Assembly (NCBI RefSeq): GCF_003667575.1
Contig: NZ_RCUY01000014.1
Coordinates: forward strand, 121,244 to 185,243
DNA length: 64,000 bases
From: Mycetocola lacteus
Lineage (GTDB): Bacteria > Actinomycetota > Actinomycetes > Actinomycetales > Microbacteriaceae
Direction: 5' to 3'
The stretch's first letter is position 1. Each line of letters starts with the position of its first letter. The notes under the pieces were generated by a model, which was not told the origin of the DNA, searched no databases, and was given only the letters and a program-made list of their open reading frames with translations. Both the position numbers and the translations under genes were made by a program. This document shows, piece by piece, positions 8,561-15,977 of the stretch.

Positions 8561-9784
8561 ATGAGCAGTCGACCCCGCAGAGCCTCCCGAGGCCAACGCC
8601 TGGCCGAAAAGAATGCCCGAAAGGCGTCGTCCAAGCGCGAGGCGTCCTTCTCGGAAACGATCCGCAACAGCGATAACGCGCTGGTGCAGCGTTTCGAAAA
8701 GCCGCTGGAGCGGGCGGGCGAAGCCGTGGATACGGTCACCCGGACCCGCGTGGTGCGCACGGTCATGCGCTATAACGAGGCCGACGGAAACCTGCTGTCC
8801 TCGGGCATGAGTTTCCAGGCGGTGTTTGCGGTTTTCGCGGCGCTGTATGTGGGATTCGCGGTCGCCGGACTCTGGTTGATCGGCAACGAGGAGCTCTTCT
8901 CCAACCTCGTCCACATCATCAATAACGCGGTGCCGGGGCTGATCGGAACCAACGGTGGAAGCGGCATCATCAAGGAGGACCAGATCCTCGCCATCGCCCG
9001 CGTCAACGTGTTCGGATGGACCGGTGCGATCGCGCTGGTTGGTTTGCTTTTCACCGCGATCGCCTGGCTCTCCTCGACCCGGCAGGCCCTGCGCTCGATC
9101 TTCCATCTCCCCCGCGCCGAGGGAAACTTCTTCCTGCAGAAGGCCAAGGATCTGGGCCTCGCGTTGGCGTTCGGGGTGCTGCTGGTGCTCTCGGCCGCGG
9201 CGAACATGCTCTCGACCCAGGCGGTGACGTGGGTGCTGTCGCTGATCGGGATCTCCGATGAGTCGTTCTGGGGGCGCGCGAGCGTCTCACTGATCGGTCT
9301 GGTCGCCGGCCTCTTGCTGAACTTCATCACGCTCTCGGCGCTGTACCGGGTGCTTGCCCGGATCCCGATTCCGCTGCCCGACCTCTTTATGGGCTCCTTC
9401 TTCGGCGCACTCGCCCTGACCGCACTGAGCGTGGCCGGTGGTGCGGTGCTGGGTGGGGCGAGTCGAAACCCGCTGCTGGCGACCTTCGCGGTGTTTATCG
9501 GTCTGCTGATCTGGTTCAACTTTGTCTGTCGGGTAATCCTGATTGCCGGTGCCTGGATCGCCGAGGGTCTCGAGCGCAAGGGTGTGGTCCTGATCGAGCA
9601 GAGTGAGCGCGAGCGGCTCGAGGACCTGGCCGATGCCCGCGAGCTGATCGCACGCACCACCTTTGATGAGGCGGTGGCCGCAGCCCGGGCGGCGCGAGGC
9701 CCGGCCAAGCTGGTGGCCCGGGCCCGCGCCGAACGGGCGCGTAAGGAGCTGCGTACCCTGCGGGCCGAGCGTCGCGGTCGCTAG
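8561..9784 (+). CDS. YihY/virulence factor BrkB family membrane protein
   Basis: 407 residues. A basic N-terminal tail precedes six predicted membrane helices between about residues 85 and 330, with the family segment DGNLLSSGMSFQAVFAVFA at the first helix. The C-terminal 80 residues are a charged, probably helical cytoplasmic tail ending in many Arg/Ala. Proteins of this family were once named ribonuclease BN but are integral membrane proteins of uncertain function, possibly transporters. The gene is divergent from ptsI over 134 bp. Confidence 0.85.
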   Translation: MSSRPRRASRGQRLAEKNARKASSKREASFSETIRNSDNALVQRFEKPLERAGEAVDTVTRTRVVRTVMRYNEADGNLLSSGMSFQAVFAVFAALYVGFAVAGLWLIGNEELFSNLVHIINNAVPGLIGTNGGSGIIKEDQILAIARVNVFGWTGAIALVGLLFTAIAWLSSTRQALRSIFHLPRAEGNFFLQKAKDLGLALAFGVLLVLSAAANMLSTQAVTWVLSLIGISDESFWGRASVSLIGLVAGLLLNFITLSALYRVLARIPIPLPDLFMGSFFGALALTALSVAGGAVLGGASRNPLLATFAVFIGLLIWFNFVCRVILIAGAWIAEGLERKGVVLIEQSERERLEDLADARELIARTTFDEAVAAARAARGPAKLVARARAERARKELRTLRAERRGR

Positions 9785-9853
9785 TTCGTGACCGCTGCAT
9801 GCAATCGGGAGTTTGCGCCCCGGAGTGTCGCCGGCACCCGGTAAACTGGGGCC

Positions 9854-10702
9854 ATGTCTGCCAACCCATTACGCGTTATTTCGGTCAACGTCAACGGCAT
9901 CCGCGCCGCCTACCGCAAGGGTATGGGCGAGTGGCTGGAAAACTCCGGTGCCGACATTGTGGCCCTCCAGGAGGTCCGCGCCGGCGACGCCGACGTGCAC
10001 AAGCTGGTCGGCGAGGGCTGGCACATTCTGCACGATGAGGCCGCGGCCAAGGGTCGCGCCGGTGTTGCGCTGCTCAGCCGGATCGCCCCGACCGCCTCAC
10101 GCGCGGGCCTGGGCGGCGAGGAGACCGACAGCACCGGACGCTGGCTTGAGGGCGACTACGACTGGCACGGCACCCCGGTAACCGTGGTGTCCACCTACGT
10201 GCACTCGGGCGAGGTGGATACCCCGCGTCAGGTGTCCAAGTATGCCTTCCTGGAGGCGATGCTGGTGCGTCTGGCCGAGCTCTCGGCCCAGACCTCGCAC
10301 GCCGTCGTGGTGGGTGACCTCAACGTGGGTCATCGCGAGCTCGACATCAAGAACTGGAAGGGCAACCAGAAAAACGCCGGCTTCCTACCGCAGGAACGCT
10401 CCTACTTCGACCGTTTCTTCGGTGCCGCGGGCACCGAGGTCACCGGCGTGGACGGCGTCACCGGCCCGGGCATCGGCCTGGTGGATGTCGGGCGCGCGTT
10501 CGCCGGCGAGGTCCCCGGCCCCTACACCTGGTGGTCCTACCGCGGTCAGGCCTTCGATAACGACGCCGGATGGCGCATCGACTACCACATGGCAACGCCC
10601 GCGCTGGCTGCCACCGTTACCTCCTATGCGGTCGAGCGGGCCGCTGCGTACGACGAGCGATGGTCCGACCACGCGCCCGTCACCGTCGTCTACGCACTCT
10701 AA
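9854..10702 (+). CDS. xth: Exodeoxyribonuclease III / AP endonuclease
   Basis: 282 residues of the exonuclease III family, acting in base-excision repair by cutting 5' to abasic sites. Catalytic elements are visible in order: the metal-site Asn in SVNVNGIRAA, the metal-binding Glu in LQEVRA, GDLNVGH (Asp/Asn pair) and the C-terminal SDHAPV with the catalytic His. The ATG at 9854 is preceded by TAAACT (9842-9847) at six bases, suggesting a leaderless transcript. It lies 27 bp upstream of trpS and may be cotranscribed with it. Confidence 0.92.
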   Translation: MSANPLRVISVNVNGIRAAYRKGMGEWLENSGADIVALQEVRAGDADVHKLVGEGWHILHDEAAAKGRAGVALLSRIAPTASRAGLGGEETDSTGRWLEGDYDWHGTPVTVVSTYVHSGEVDTPRQVSKYAFLEAMLVRLAELSAQTSHAVVVGDLNVGHRELDIKNWKGNQKNAGFLPQERSYFDRFFGAAGTEVTGVDGVTGPGIGLVDVGRAFAGEVPGPYTWWSYRGQAFDNDAGWRIDYHMATPALAATVTSYAVERAAAYDERWSDHAPVTVVYAL

Positions 10703-10729
10703 ATTTCGCTCGATTCTAAGGATTTCATC

Positions 10730-11737
10730 ATGACCAACCCCCGCCTGTATTCCGGCATGCAGCCCTCGGCCGACTCGCTCCAGCTCGGCAACTATCTGGG
10801 TGCGCTCTCGCCGTGGAAGCGTCTGCAGGAAACCCACGACGCCTTCTTCTCGGTGGTCGACCTGCACGCGATCACCGTGCCGCAGGACCCGACCACGCTG
10901 CGCGAGAAGATCCGTCGCACCGCCGCACAGTACATCGCCGGCGGTATCTCCCCGGATAAGTCCACCCTGTACGTGCAGTCGCACGTGCCCGCGCACACCG
11001 AGCTGGCCTGGATCCTCAACACCATCACCGGTTTTGGTGAGGCGGGCCGGATGACCCAGTTCAAGGACAAGTCCAGCCGCTACGGTTCCGATGCCACCAG
11101 CGTGGGCCTGTTCGCCTACCCGGTCCTGATGGCCGCCGACATCCTGCTGTACCAGACCGAGGTGGTGCCGGTGGGCGATGACCAGCGCCAGCACGTCGAG
11201 CTGACCCGCAACCTCGCCGAGCGCTTCAACTCGCGCTTCGGTGAGACCTTCACCATCCCCACCGCCCACATCGGCGGCAACGAGGCGCGCATCTACGACC
11301 TGCAGAACCCCACCTCGAAGATGTCCAAGTCCGGGGAGTCCCCCGCGGGCATCATCTGGGTGTTGGATGACCCCAAGGTCAACGCCAAGAAGATCATGCG
11401 CGCGGTCACCGACGCCGATGGTGTGGTGGCCTTCGACCGCGAAAACAAGCCCGGCGTCTCCAACCTGCTGAGCATCTTCTCGGGTCTGTCCGGCCGCACT
11501 GTCGAGGACATCACCGCGTCCTACGACGGCCAGGGCTATGGCGCGTTCAAGAAGGATCTCGCCGAGCTGGTGGCCGACACCCTGGGCCCGGTGCGCGAGC
11601 ACGCCAACGAGCTCATGTCCGACCCGGCCGAGCTCGACCGCCTGCTCGCCCGCAACGCCGAGCGCGCCAGCGAGGTCGCCGAGGCCACCCTCGACACCGT
11701 GTACGACCGGATCGGGCTGCTGCGCCGCGCGCGCTAA
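10730..11737 (+). CDS. trpS: Tryptophan--tRNA ligase
   Basis: 335-residue class I aminoacyl-tRNA synthetase charging tRNA-Trp. The HIGH-type motif is in PSADSLQLGNYLGAL near the N-terminus and KMSKS lies in TSKMSKSGESP at about residue 197. MAADILLYQTEVVPVGDDQ is characteristic of TrpRS. AAGGAT precedes the ATG. The last codons and the downstream terminator occur a second time at 14799-14859, marking the borders of an inserted region. Confidence 0.95.
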   Translation: MTNPRLYSGMQPSADSLQLGNYLGALSPWKRLQETHDAFFSVVDLHAITVPQDPTTLREKIRRTAAQYIAGGISPDKSTLYVQSHVPAHTELAWILNTITGFGEAGRMTQFKDKSSRYGSDATSVGLFAYPVLMAADILLYQTEVVPVGDDQRQHVELTRNLAERFNSRFGETFTIPTAHIGGNEARIYDLQNPTSKMSKSGESPAGIIWVLDDPKVNAKKIMRAVTDADGVVAFDRENKPGVSNLLSIFSGLSGRTVEDITASYDGQGYGAFKKDLAELVADTLGPVREHANELMSDPAELDRLLARNAERASEVAEATLDTVYDRIGLLRRAR

Positions 11738-11802
11738 ACGCCACACCCCACACCCCACACCCCACACACAGACACCCGGGCCGATCGGTCCGGGTGTTTG
11801 TG
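11728..11802 (+). repeat. Left copy of the trpS 3'-end/terminator direct repeat
   Basis: CGCGCGCTAAAC at 11728-11739 (end of trpS) and the following C/A-rich tract and hairpin match 14799-14859 almost exactly. The left copy differs by two extra 7-bp CACACCC-type units and by a T in place of C in the hairpin arm (position 11798). The two copies bracket the AT-richer island at 11.8-14.8 kb, so this is an attL-like border or one half of a duplication. Confidence 0.85.
11767..11802 (+). terminator. Terminator hairpin of trpS
   Basis: CACAGACACCCGG (11767-11779) pairs with CCGGGTGTTTGTG (11790-11802), with one G-T wobble. The loop contains the small palindrome CCGATCGG. It lies 30 bp after the trpS stop. 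Confidence 0.75.
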
Positions 11803-11863
11803 CGTGTACTCCTAGGTGTACCTGGCCGGCGGCTGAACGCGTCCTATATTCGATAGAGGTTAA

Positions 11864-12064
11864 ATGCCTGCTCGAGGCAACGCCAAGTGCGCCAGTGAGG
11901 CGACCAAGGCTGCATTCGACGCTGTTGAGGTTCGGTCGATAGCGCACACTCGCTTACTCGGGATAATCACCGGGTCTGCTGACCCTTTAAAACCGAGTGG
12001 CGCACATCCTGTGCTGATTTCCGGTGGTGACCTTCTCCCCTCCGCAAGCTTTGTTTGGAGTTAA
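11864..12064 (+). CDS. Possible small protein at the left end of the island
   Basis: A 66-codon frame with AGAGG at a plausible distance before its ATG, ending four bases before the next start codon. The product (MPARGNAKCASEATKAAF...) resembles nothing I recognise, and composition gives no strong coding signal. It could be real and cotranscribed with the DNA-binding protein gene at 12068, or chance. Apart from it, 11803-12067 shows no recognisable feature. Confidence 0.22.
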   Translation: MPARGNAKCASEATKAAFDAVEVRSIAHTRLLGIITGSADPLKPSGAHPVLISGGDLLPSASFVWS

Positions 12065-12067
12065 TCA

Positions 12068-12630
12068 ATGACTAACCCTGGAATTCAACGGACCAGACGA
12101 AACGGTCGTTCTGCATGCGAGCTTGCAGACAGGCTCAGGGTAACTCCTCAAACAATCCGTAAGGCGACAGCAGAACCTCGTGGAGTCTACGAAGGCCGCG
12201 TACTGGCTGAGCGTCCGCGGCTCACCGTTTCGGACACTGTATCCGCGTCCGAAATCGAGCGGCGCACTCTCCAGCGTCTTCTTTCAACGGGGCAGTTCGC
12301 CGGTGCACACAAAGATACTCGGGGACGCTGGATCATCCCGGTTGACGACCTCCATGCAGCGGGATTTACAGCACGACACACGACGCGACACACCTACGTC
12401 ATCGAGTCGCTCGACTCGAAGGTGAGCAAGCAGCAGAGAAACTCTTCCGAGAAGTCTCAGAACGCAATGCTAACGACCTGAGAACAGCATTCCGCATGAT
12501 CGATACTGGTCTGTCGAAAGCACACTCACCCGCACCAGGGAGAAAATGGTGGAAACGGAAAAAGTCTAGCCCCGTAGCTTGCCTGTTTGTGGGGTCGCAA
12601 GGCCCCTCGCGACACCACAAACAACAATAG
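12068..12630 (+). pseudogene. HTH DNA-binding protein of plasmid/mobile-element type, frameshifted
   Basis: The first frame (12068-12481) encodes a helix-turn-helix segment, SACELADRLRVTPQTIRKA, followed by a second winged-helix-like part (LLSTGQFAGAHKDTRGRWIIP). Both are typical of DNA-binding proteins on actinobacterial plasmids and integrative elements. In that frame the C-terminus becomes Ser/Lys/Gln-rich and ends at 12481. From about 12397 the frame offset by two bases reads VARLEGEQAAEKLFREVSER, then a stretch ending PGRKWWKRKK. That coiled coil with a WW-basic tail is what I expect of these proteins. I infer one ancestral gene broken by a frameshift near 12395-12420, with its stop at 12630. 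A sequencing error is possible. GGAG precedes the ATG. Confidence 0.6.
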
Positions 12631-12651
12631 CTGTCGCTCAGCGTTTACTCC

Positions 12652-12667
12652 TATACGCGTGCGTATA
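12652..12667 (+). promoter_or_regulatory. Perfect 16-bp palindrome overlapping a -10 element
   Basis: TATACGC, GT, GCGTATA (12652-12667): the 7-base arms are exact inverted copies. The right arm overlaps the -10-like TATACC (12664-12669) eight bases before the ATG at 12678. Such a position suggests a repressor site controlling the three-gene operon downstream; the adjacent HTH gene is an obvious candidate to have bound it. Confidence 0.6.
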
Positions 12668-12677
12668 CCCTGTCAAA

Positions 12678-12977
12678 ATGACCGGCCCATTTGTTTTCGA
12701 CGTTACCGCGATCAGGGAGTCCGCTCAGCGCATTGAATACGCGTTAGATGAGGTACCCGACTCCGGCTACACGACATGCACGGATTCCGGAAGCTCTCTG
12801 GTCTCGGAAACACTGAAACTGTTCATTGACGAGTTCACGAAAAAACTGAAATCAGAAAAACGCAATGCCAAGCGCATTGCCGAAGCGATGGAGGGCTGCG
12901 CTGATGATTTCGACAAGACTGAGTCAGAACAGGTACACCAGGTTCTTCGGTTTTTAGCGATACTGGTTAGCAGATGA
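12678..12977 (+). CDS. Small helical protein, WXG100/EspC-like partner
   Basis: 99 residues, almost entirely predicted alpha-helical and charged (EFTKKLKSEKRNAKRIAEAM), with no signal peptide or membrane helix. Length, helical content and position before a WXG-motif protein match the small partner proteins of type VII secretion substrates. It lacks a clear WXG triplet, so this is an inference. No ribosome binding site is visible; the -10-like TATACC is eight bases upstream of the ATG, so it may be leaderless or nearly so. Its stop overlaps the next start by 4 bp (ATGA). GC content is visibly lower than in the flanks. Confidence 0.65.
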   Translation: MTGPFVFDVTAIRESAQRIEYALDEVPDSGYTTCTDSGSSLVSETLKLFIDEFTKKLKSEKRNAKRIAEAMEGCADDFDKTESEQVHQVLRFLAILVSR

Positions 12978-14011
12978 GTGAACACTGGACAGAAGAAAAC
13001 CCTGGCCTGGGCTCAACCGACTCAGTGGCACGTCTTGCTTCCATGTTGGATTCAACAAGTACGCTGCTGGCTAAGGGTGAAAGTGACATCAGAGAGAGCC
13101 TGAGTATTTTTCCCGATGAATGGGAAGGTGTATCCGCGAGAGTTGCTGCCCCTCAGATCGAGGAAACCAAAACACGAGTTGGTGTATTGAGCGATGCTAC
13201 GGCGGCGGTGAAAACAGCTCTCAACGCATACACCAACGAGGTCGACGAGATTAAGTCACGGGCCAACACTCAGATTTTTCTGCGCGATGCTGCACAAGAC
13301 ACGATAAAAGAAATCTCATCAAACATGCTTGTGATCACCACCGATCACTTTGCTGATCTCAACAGAAATCTTGACCTCGACGCGAAGCTGGCAGCTGCCC
13401 GGGCCGGGAGAGAAGAAGCAATAAGTAGTCTGAAATCCCTCGCACAGCGCAGACAAAAAGCCGATGAAGTAGTATTGGAATCAGTCCGAACGGTGATTTC
13501 CGAACACTGGAATCTTTCACCAGAAGCATACCCATCGGATCGCTCATGGGAGCAACAGGGCAGCTACGAGTACACCATGGACCATTCTTTGGCAGTCAGT
13601 ACTGACCAGTACACGGCTAAAGAGCTAATGGACCTTTTCAAGAAATACCCATCCGAGATTTTCCCATTCACGGTGAAGGGTCCGGATGGAGGTTTCCAGG
13701 ACGGAGCTGTCTTTGAGCTCTCAAAAACACTTGGGTTTGGGTGGGGTGTTGAGACGGGAACAGTCGCTGTAAAAACAACGGACACAAGCGTAAAATTCAC
13801 GGTCGTCTCTGATAACTATTTTGACGGACCCGGTTCGACTATCGAGTTTTCAATAATCGAAAAAGACGGCGAGTTCTACCTCCGGAAAGTCGCAGACGCT
13901 GAAAAAGCACAAGCCACAGTGGTCGCAGGAGTCACATTCGGCGCAAATGACACCTGGAAAAAACAGGCTGAGAACTTTCAATCCATTATCAAAAGATACG
14001 GATCAGGATGA
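12974..14011 (+). CDS. WXG-motif helical protein with a C-terminal beta-rich domain (putative secreted effector)
   Basis: 345 residues. Residues about 1-190 are predicted helical and contain FPDEWEGVSA near residues 46-55, with the W-x-G turn in WEG, between two long helices, as in WXG100/LXG-type type VII substrates. Residues about 205-345 look beta-rich and end in a helix; this domain (e.g. YPSEIFPFTVKG, DNYFDGPGSTIEF) is not one I can name. I see no nuclease-type His/Asp cluster. The 4-bp overlaps with both neighbours make a compact operon. It could be a polymorphic toxin or a non-toxic surface protein; there is no T7SS machinery in the window. Confidence 0.6.
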   Translation: MSEHWTEENPGLGSTDSVARLASMLDSTSTLLAKGESDIRESLSIFPDEWEGVSARVAAPQIEETKTRVGVLSDATAAVKTALNAYTNEVDEIKSRANTQIFLRDAAQDTIKEISSNMLVITTDHFADLNRNLDLDAKLAAARAGREEAISSLKSLAQRRQKADEVVLESVRTVISEHWNLSPEAYPSDRSWEQQGSYEYTMDHSLAVSTDQYTAKELMDLFKKYPSEIFPFTVKGPDGGFQDGAVFELSKTLGFGWGVETGTVAVKTTDTSVKFTVVSDNYFDGPGSTIEFSIIEKDGEFYLRKVADAEKAQATVVAGVTFGANDTWKKQAENFQSIIKRYGSG

Positions 14012-14514
14012 TGCAGAAATACATGTTTCTCCGGTTCATTTTGCTCAGCATGGCAACTGCGCTCTTGATCCTGACTGTCACGTACCTAGGCGTGCCAATA
14101 TTTCGAGATCATGAGTTCCCAGTCGTTGACATATTCTCCTTCGTATGGGGCCTTGCGCCGGTGTGGTCTGTGGTTGGTTTTCTTATGGGACTGTGTGCAT
14201 ATGGCACCTACCGTCTGTCACTACTACTTCCTTCACGCCACTCCAAAACAGAACGGCCCGGCCCACTCCGGCCAAGCCCAGCCCCCGCAATCATTACCGG
14301 ACTCACTACAGGAATCCTAGGAGCATATCCATTGGGTATCTACGTGACGTTTCTGGGCTTACGTATCGGGGTTTGGCCGGTAGTTATACTTTGCGGGATA
14401 ACAATCGCCCTCATCTTTACCAGCTACATCATGCTCGCTTCTCGCAAAACCCAAAAACAATCCCAAAACCATAAAAACAACACACCACCAGCTACCAATG
14501 GTCGGGTCTACTGA
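14008..14514 (+). CDS. Four-helix membrane protein, third gene of the WXG operon
   Basis: 168 residues with helices at about 9-31, 42-65, 90-112 and 117-140 and a basic, Asn/Lys-rich cytoplasmic tail. It begins inside the end of the WXG-motif gene (overlap 14008-14011). In a toxin-immunity reading it occupies the immunity position; equally it could be a membrane anchor. I do not recognise the family. Codon use is AT-richer than the housekeeping genes nearby. Confidence 0.6.
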   Translation: MMQKYMFLRFILLSMATALLILTVTYLGVPIFRDHEFPVVDIFSFVWGLAPVWSVVGFLMGLCAYGTYRLSLLLPSRHSKTERPGPLRPSPAPAIITGLTTGILGAYPLGIYVTFLGLRIGVWPVVILCGITIALIFTSYIMLASRKTQKQSQNHKNNTPPATNGRVY

Positions 14515-14544
14515 AGCTTTACTTGACACTTTGCCTGTGAGGAT

Positions 14545-14808
14545 TTGATCCTTGCGGGTGGAAGGATAGTCATCTTACCCAAAGCCTTTCCCGAAGAATT
14601 CCGCCGCGATGCCGTCGCGGTTGCCCGCACGGGCGAAGCGCCAATTGCCCGGGTCGCAAAGGACTTCGGTGTGCCACCCGCTGCCCTGCATCGTTGGATA
14701 ATGTACCCACTGGTCCGAGAGCTGGCTGCCAGGGACGCTCCGATCAGGGTTCCCGTGGCGGTGCCCTACCGGGTACTGATTTTCTCCAAACAGGCCTTCG
14801 CGCGCTAA
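14545..14808 (+). pseudogene. IS3-family transposase remnant (orfA start joined to orfB start)
   Basis: The frame contains KAFPEEFRRDAVAVARTGE... and AKDFGVPPAALHRWI, the N-terminal HTH of an IS3-type OrfA. It then jumps directly to MYPLVRELAARDAPI...VPYRVLIFSKQAF, the usual beginning of the DDE subunit OrfB. Most of both proteins is missing and the expected ATG of orfA reads TTA, so it is dead. The remnant ends exactly where the second copy of the trpS 3' end begins (14799) and borrows the trpS stop codon. Confidence 0.75.
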
Positions 14809-14859
14809 ACCCCACACCCCACACACAGACACCCGGGCCGATCGGTCCGGGTGTCTGTG
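14799..14859 (+). repeat. Right copy of the trpS 3'-end/terminator direct repeat
   Basis: CGCGCGCTAAAC followed by CACACCCCACACACAG and the full terminator hairpin repeats the sequence at 11728-11802, minus two CACACCC-type units. It includes the trpS stop codon although no trpS precedes it. This is the right border of the island. Confidence 0.85.
14824..14859 (+). terminator. Second copy of the trpS terminator
   Basis: CACAGACACCCGG (14824-14836) pairs perfectly with CCGGGTGTCTGTG (14847-14859) and TTTC follows. Compared with the copy after trpS, the hairpin arm is fully complementary. Confidence 0.75.
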
Positions 14860-14945
14860 TTTCATCTCCCCGGCCGGCGTACCAATTCCGTACGTTTTCG
14901 GAGTCTGCCACCCCGCTTTGGCGCACGCCAGGGACATACACCTAC

Positions 14946-14995
14946 GCGCATACCCCGTTTTGACCGGTCAATTACGTGTCAAAACGGGGGTGCGC
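14946..14995. repeat. 50-bp interrupted inverted repeat
   Basis: CCCCGTTTTGAC (14953-14964) is an exact inverted copy of GTCAAAACGGGG (14978-14989); outside a 2/1-base bulge, GCGCA (14946-14950) pairs with TGCGC (14991-14995). The centre is 13 bases. There is no T-tract, so it is not a normal intrinsic terminator. It lies between the island border and the TetR gene; the rest of 14860-15129 shows only a small tandem repeat. Confidence 0.7.
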
Positions 14996-15029
14996 TGGGA
15001 AGAGGTGTGCCCGTGGAGGCTCCGTCAGC

Positions 15030-15088
15030 GTCACCTGGCTCAGGATCACCGCGCTCCGGATCACCGCGCCCGGGGTCACCGCGTGGGC
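15030..15088. repeat. Four degenerate 15-bp tandem units
   Basis: Units begin at 15030, 15044, 15059 and 15074 and share the core TCACCGCG (TCACCTGG in the first). They lie in non-coding sequence just past the 3' end of the TetR gene and carry no obvious signal. Confidence 0.6.
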
Positions 15089-15129
15089 GCGAGAGGAGTC
15101 GCGGCAACCCCCTCCGCGGTCGCGGGGAT

Positions 15130-15819
15130 TCAGGCCGCGGCGCGCAGGATCGCGCGTCCCGCGGTGCGCAGCTGGGTCTCGATCTGTTCGGGGGTATCCA
15201 GGTATCCGGCAAACATCGCACCGTCCCTGAGCATCAGGAGCTGGCGGGCGACCGGCTCGGCGGGCGCGATGCCCAGGGCACGCACGGCGTCCGCGAGGGT
15301 GCCCAGGAGCCAGTCGCGGTGGGTCAGCACGGCCCGACGGATCGGGTGCTCGGGTTCGGCGTATTCGGCCGCGGCGTTGAGGAACACGCAGCCTCGGAAA
15401 CCCGGGCGGCAACTCTCCACACCGATCACCCGGGCAAAGCCGGAGAGAAACAGTTCGGCCTGCTCGGCCGTGACGATCCGCACGGGCAGTTCTTCGAGCC
15501 CCGCGGTCGCGGCGCTCGCACCGTCGGGCGCAAACAGGCGTGCCACCGATTCCTGGGCGCGTGCAGACTCGGCATCCAGGTAGGCAACGATTAGGTCGTC
15601 CTTGGTGGGGAAATGACGGTAGAAGGTGACCTTGGTGATGCCGGCGGCGGCGATGATCCGATCGGCGCTCACGGCTCGGTACCCGAGCGCGGGAAAGAGT
15701 GCGCCGGCGGCATCGAGGATGCGCTGACGCGCGCCGATCCGCACCGGGGCACCGGGAGTCTCGGCCTGTGCAACGGAGGACTCCGAGACGACCGTGCCTT
15801 GCGCCTGTGCCTGCGTCAT
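15130..15819 (-). CDS. TetR/AcrR family transcriptional regulator
   Basis: 229 residues. After a disordered N-terminal 27 residues comes the TetR DNA-binding domain: RQRILDAAGALFPALGYRA, then the HTH GITKVTFYRHFPTKDDL (about residues 60-76). The C-terminal ligand domain includes CRPGFRGCVFLNAAAEY, a pair of cysteines seen in a subgroup of TetR regulators. It is divergent from the organic hydroperoxide resistance gene, with a dyad in the 158-bp gap, so it probably represses itself and ohr. The ATG at 15819 has GGGAG upstream. Confidence 0.88.
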   Translation of the reverse strand: MTQAQAQGTVVSESSVAQAETPGAPVRIGARQRILDAAGALFPALGYRAVSADRIIAAAGITKVTFYRHFPTKDDLIVAYLDAESARAQESVARLFAPDGASAATAGLEELPVRIVTAEQAELFLSGFARVIGVESCRPGFRGCVFLNAAAEYAEPEHPIRRAVLTHRDWLLGTLADAVRALGIAPAEPVARQLLMLRDGAMFAGYLDTPEQIETQLRTAGRAILRAAA

Positions 15820-15911
15820 GTATGCTCCCGTGCCGAACGGTTCCTGAATCGAAACCGAGAATTTGAGGTTGGACTTGCGTGTTGCCGAGTCCTGTTCCAG
15901 TATAGATCTTG

Positions 15912-15939
15912 TAGGTAGAGTGACTAGTTCGTCTACCTA
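15912..15939. promoter_or_regulatory. Operator-like dyad between tetR and ohr
   Basis: TAGGTAGA (15912-15919) and TCTACCTA (15932-15939) are exact inverted copies centred at 15925.5, and the palindrome ACTAGT (15923-15928) sits on the same centre. A 28-bp near-symmetric site is the size expected for a TetR dimer or pair of dimers. It is the only strong dyad in this divergent promoter region. Confidence 0.65.
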
Positions 15940-15977
15940 GGAATTTTCCGAGAATCCCCGTCAGAAGGACACAGATT

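Noticed and set aside
11803..14798. Prophage
   Set aside because: No integrase, terminase, capsid or tail genes in the island.
14946..14995. Intrinsic terminator of the TetR gene
   Set aside because: No T-run on either side and 135 bp from the stop codon; kept as a palindrome only.
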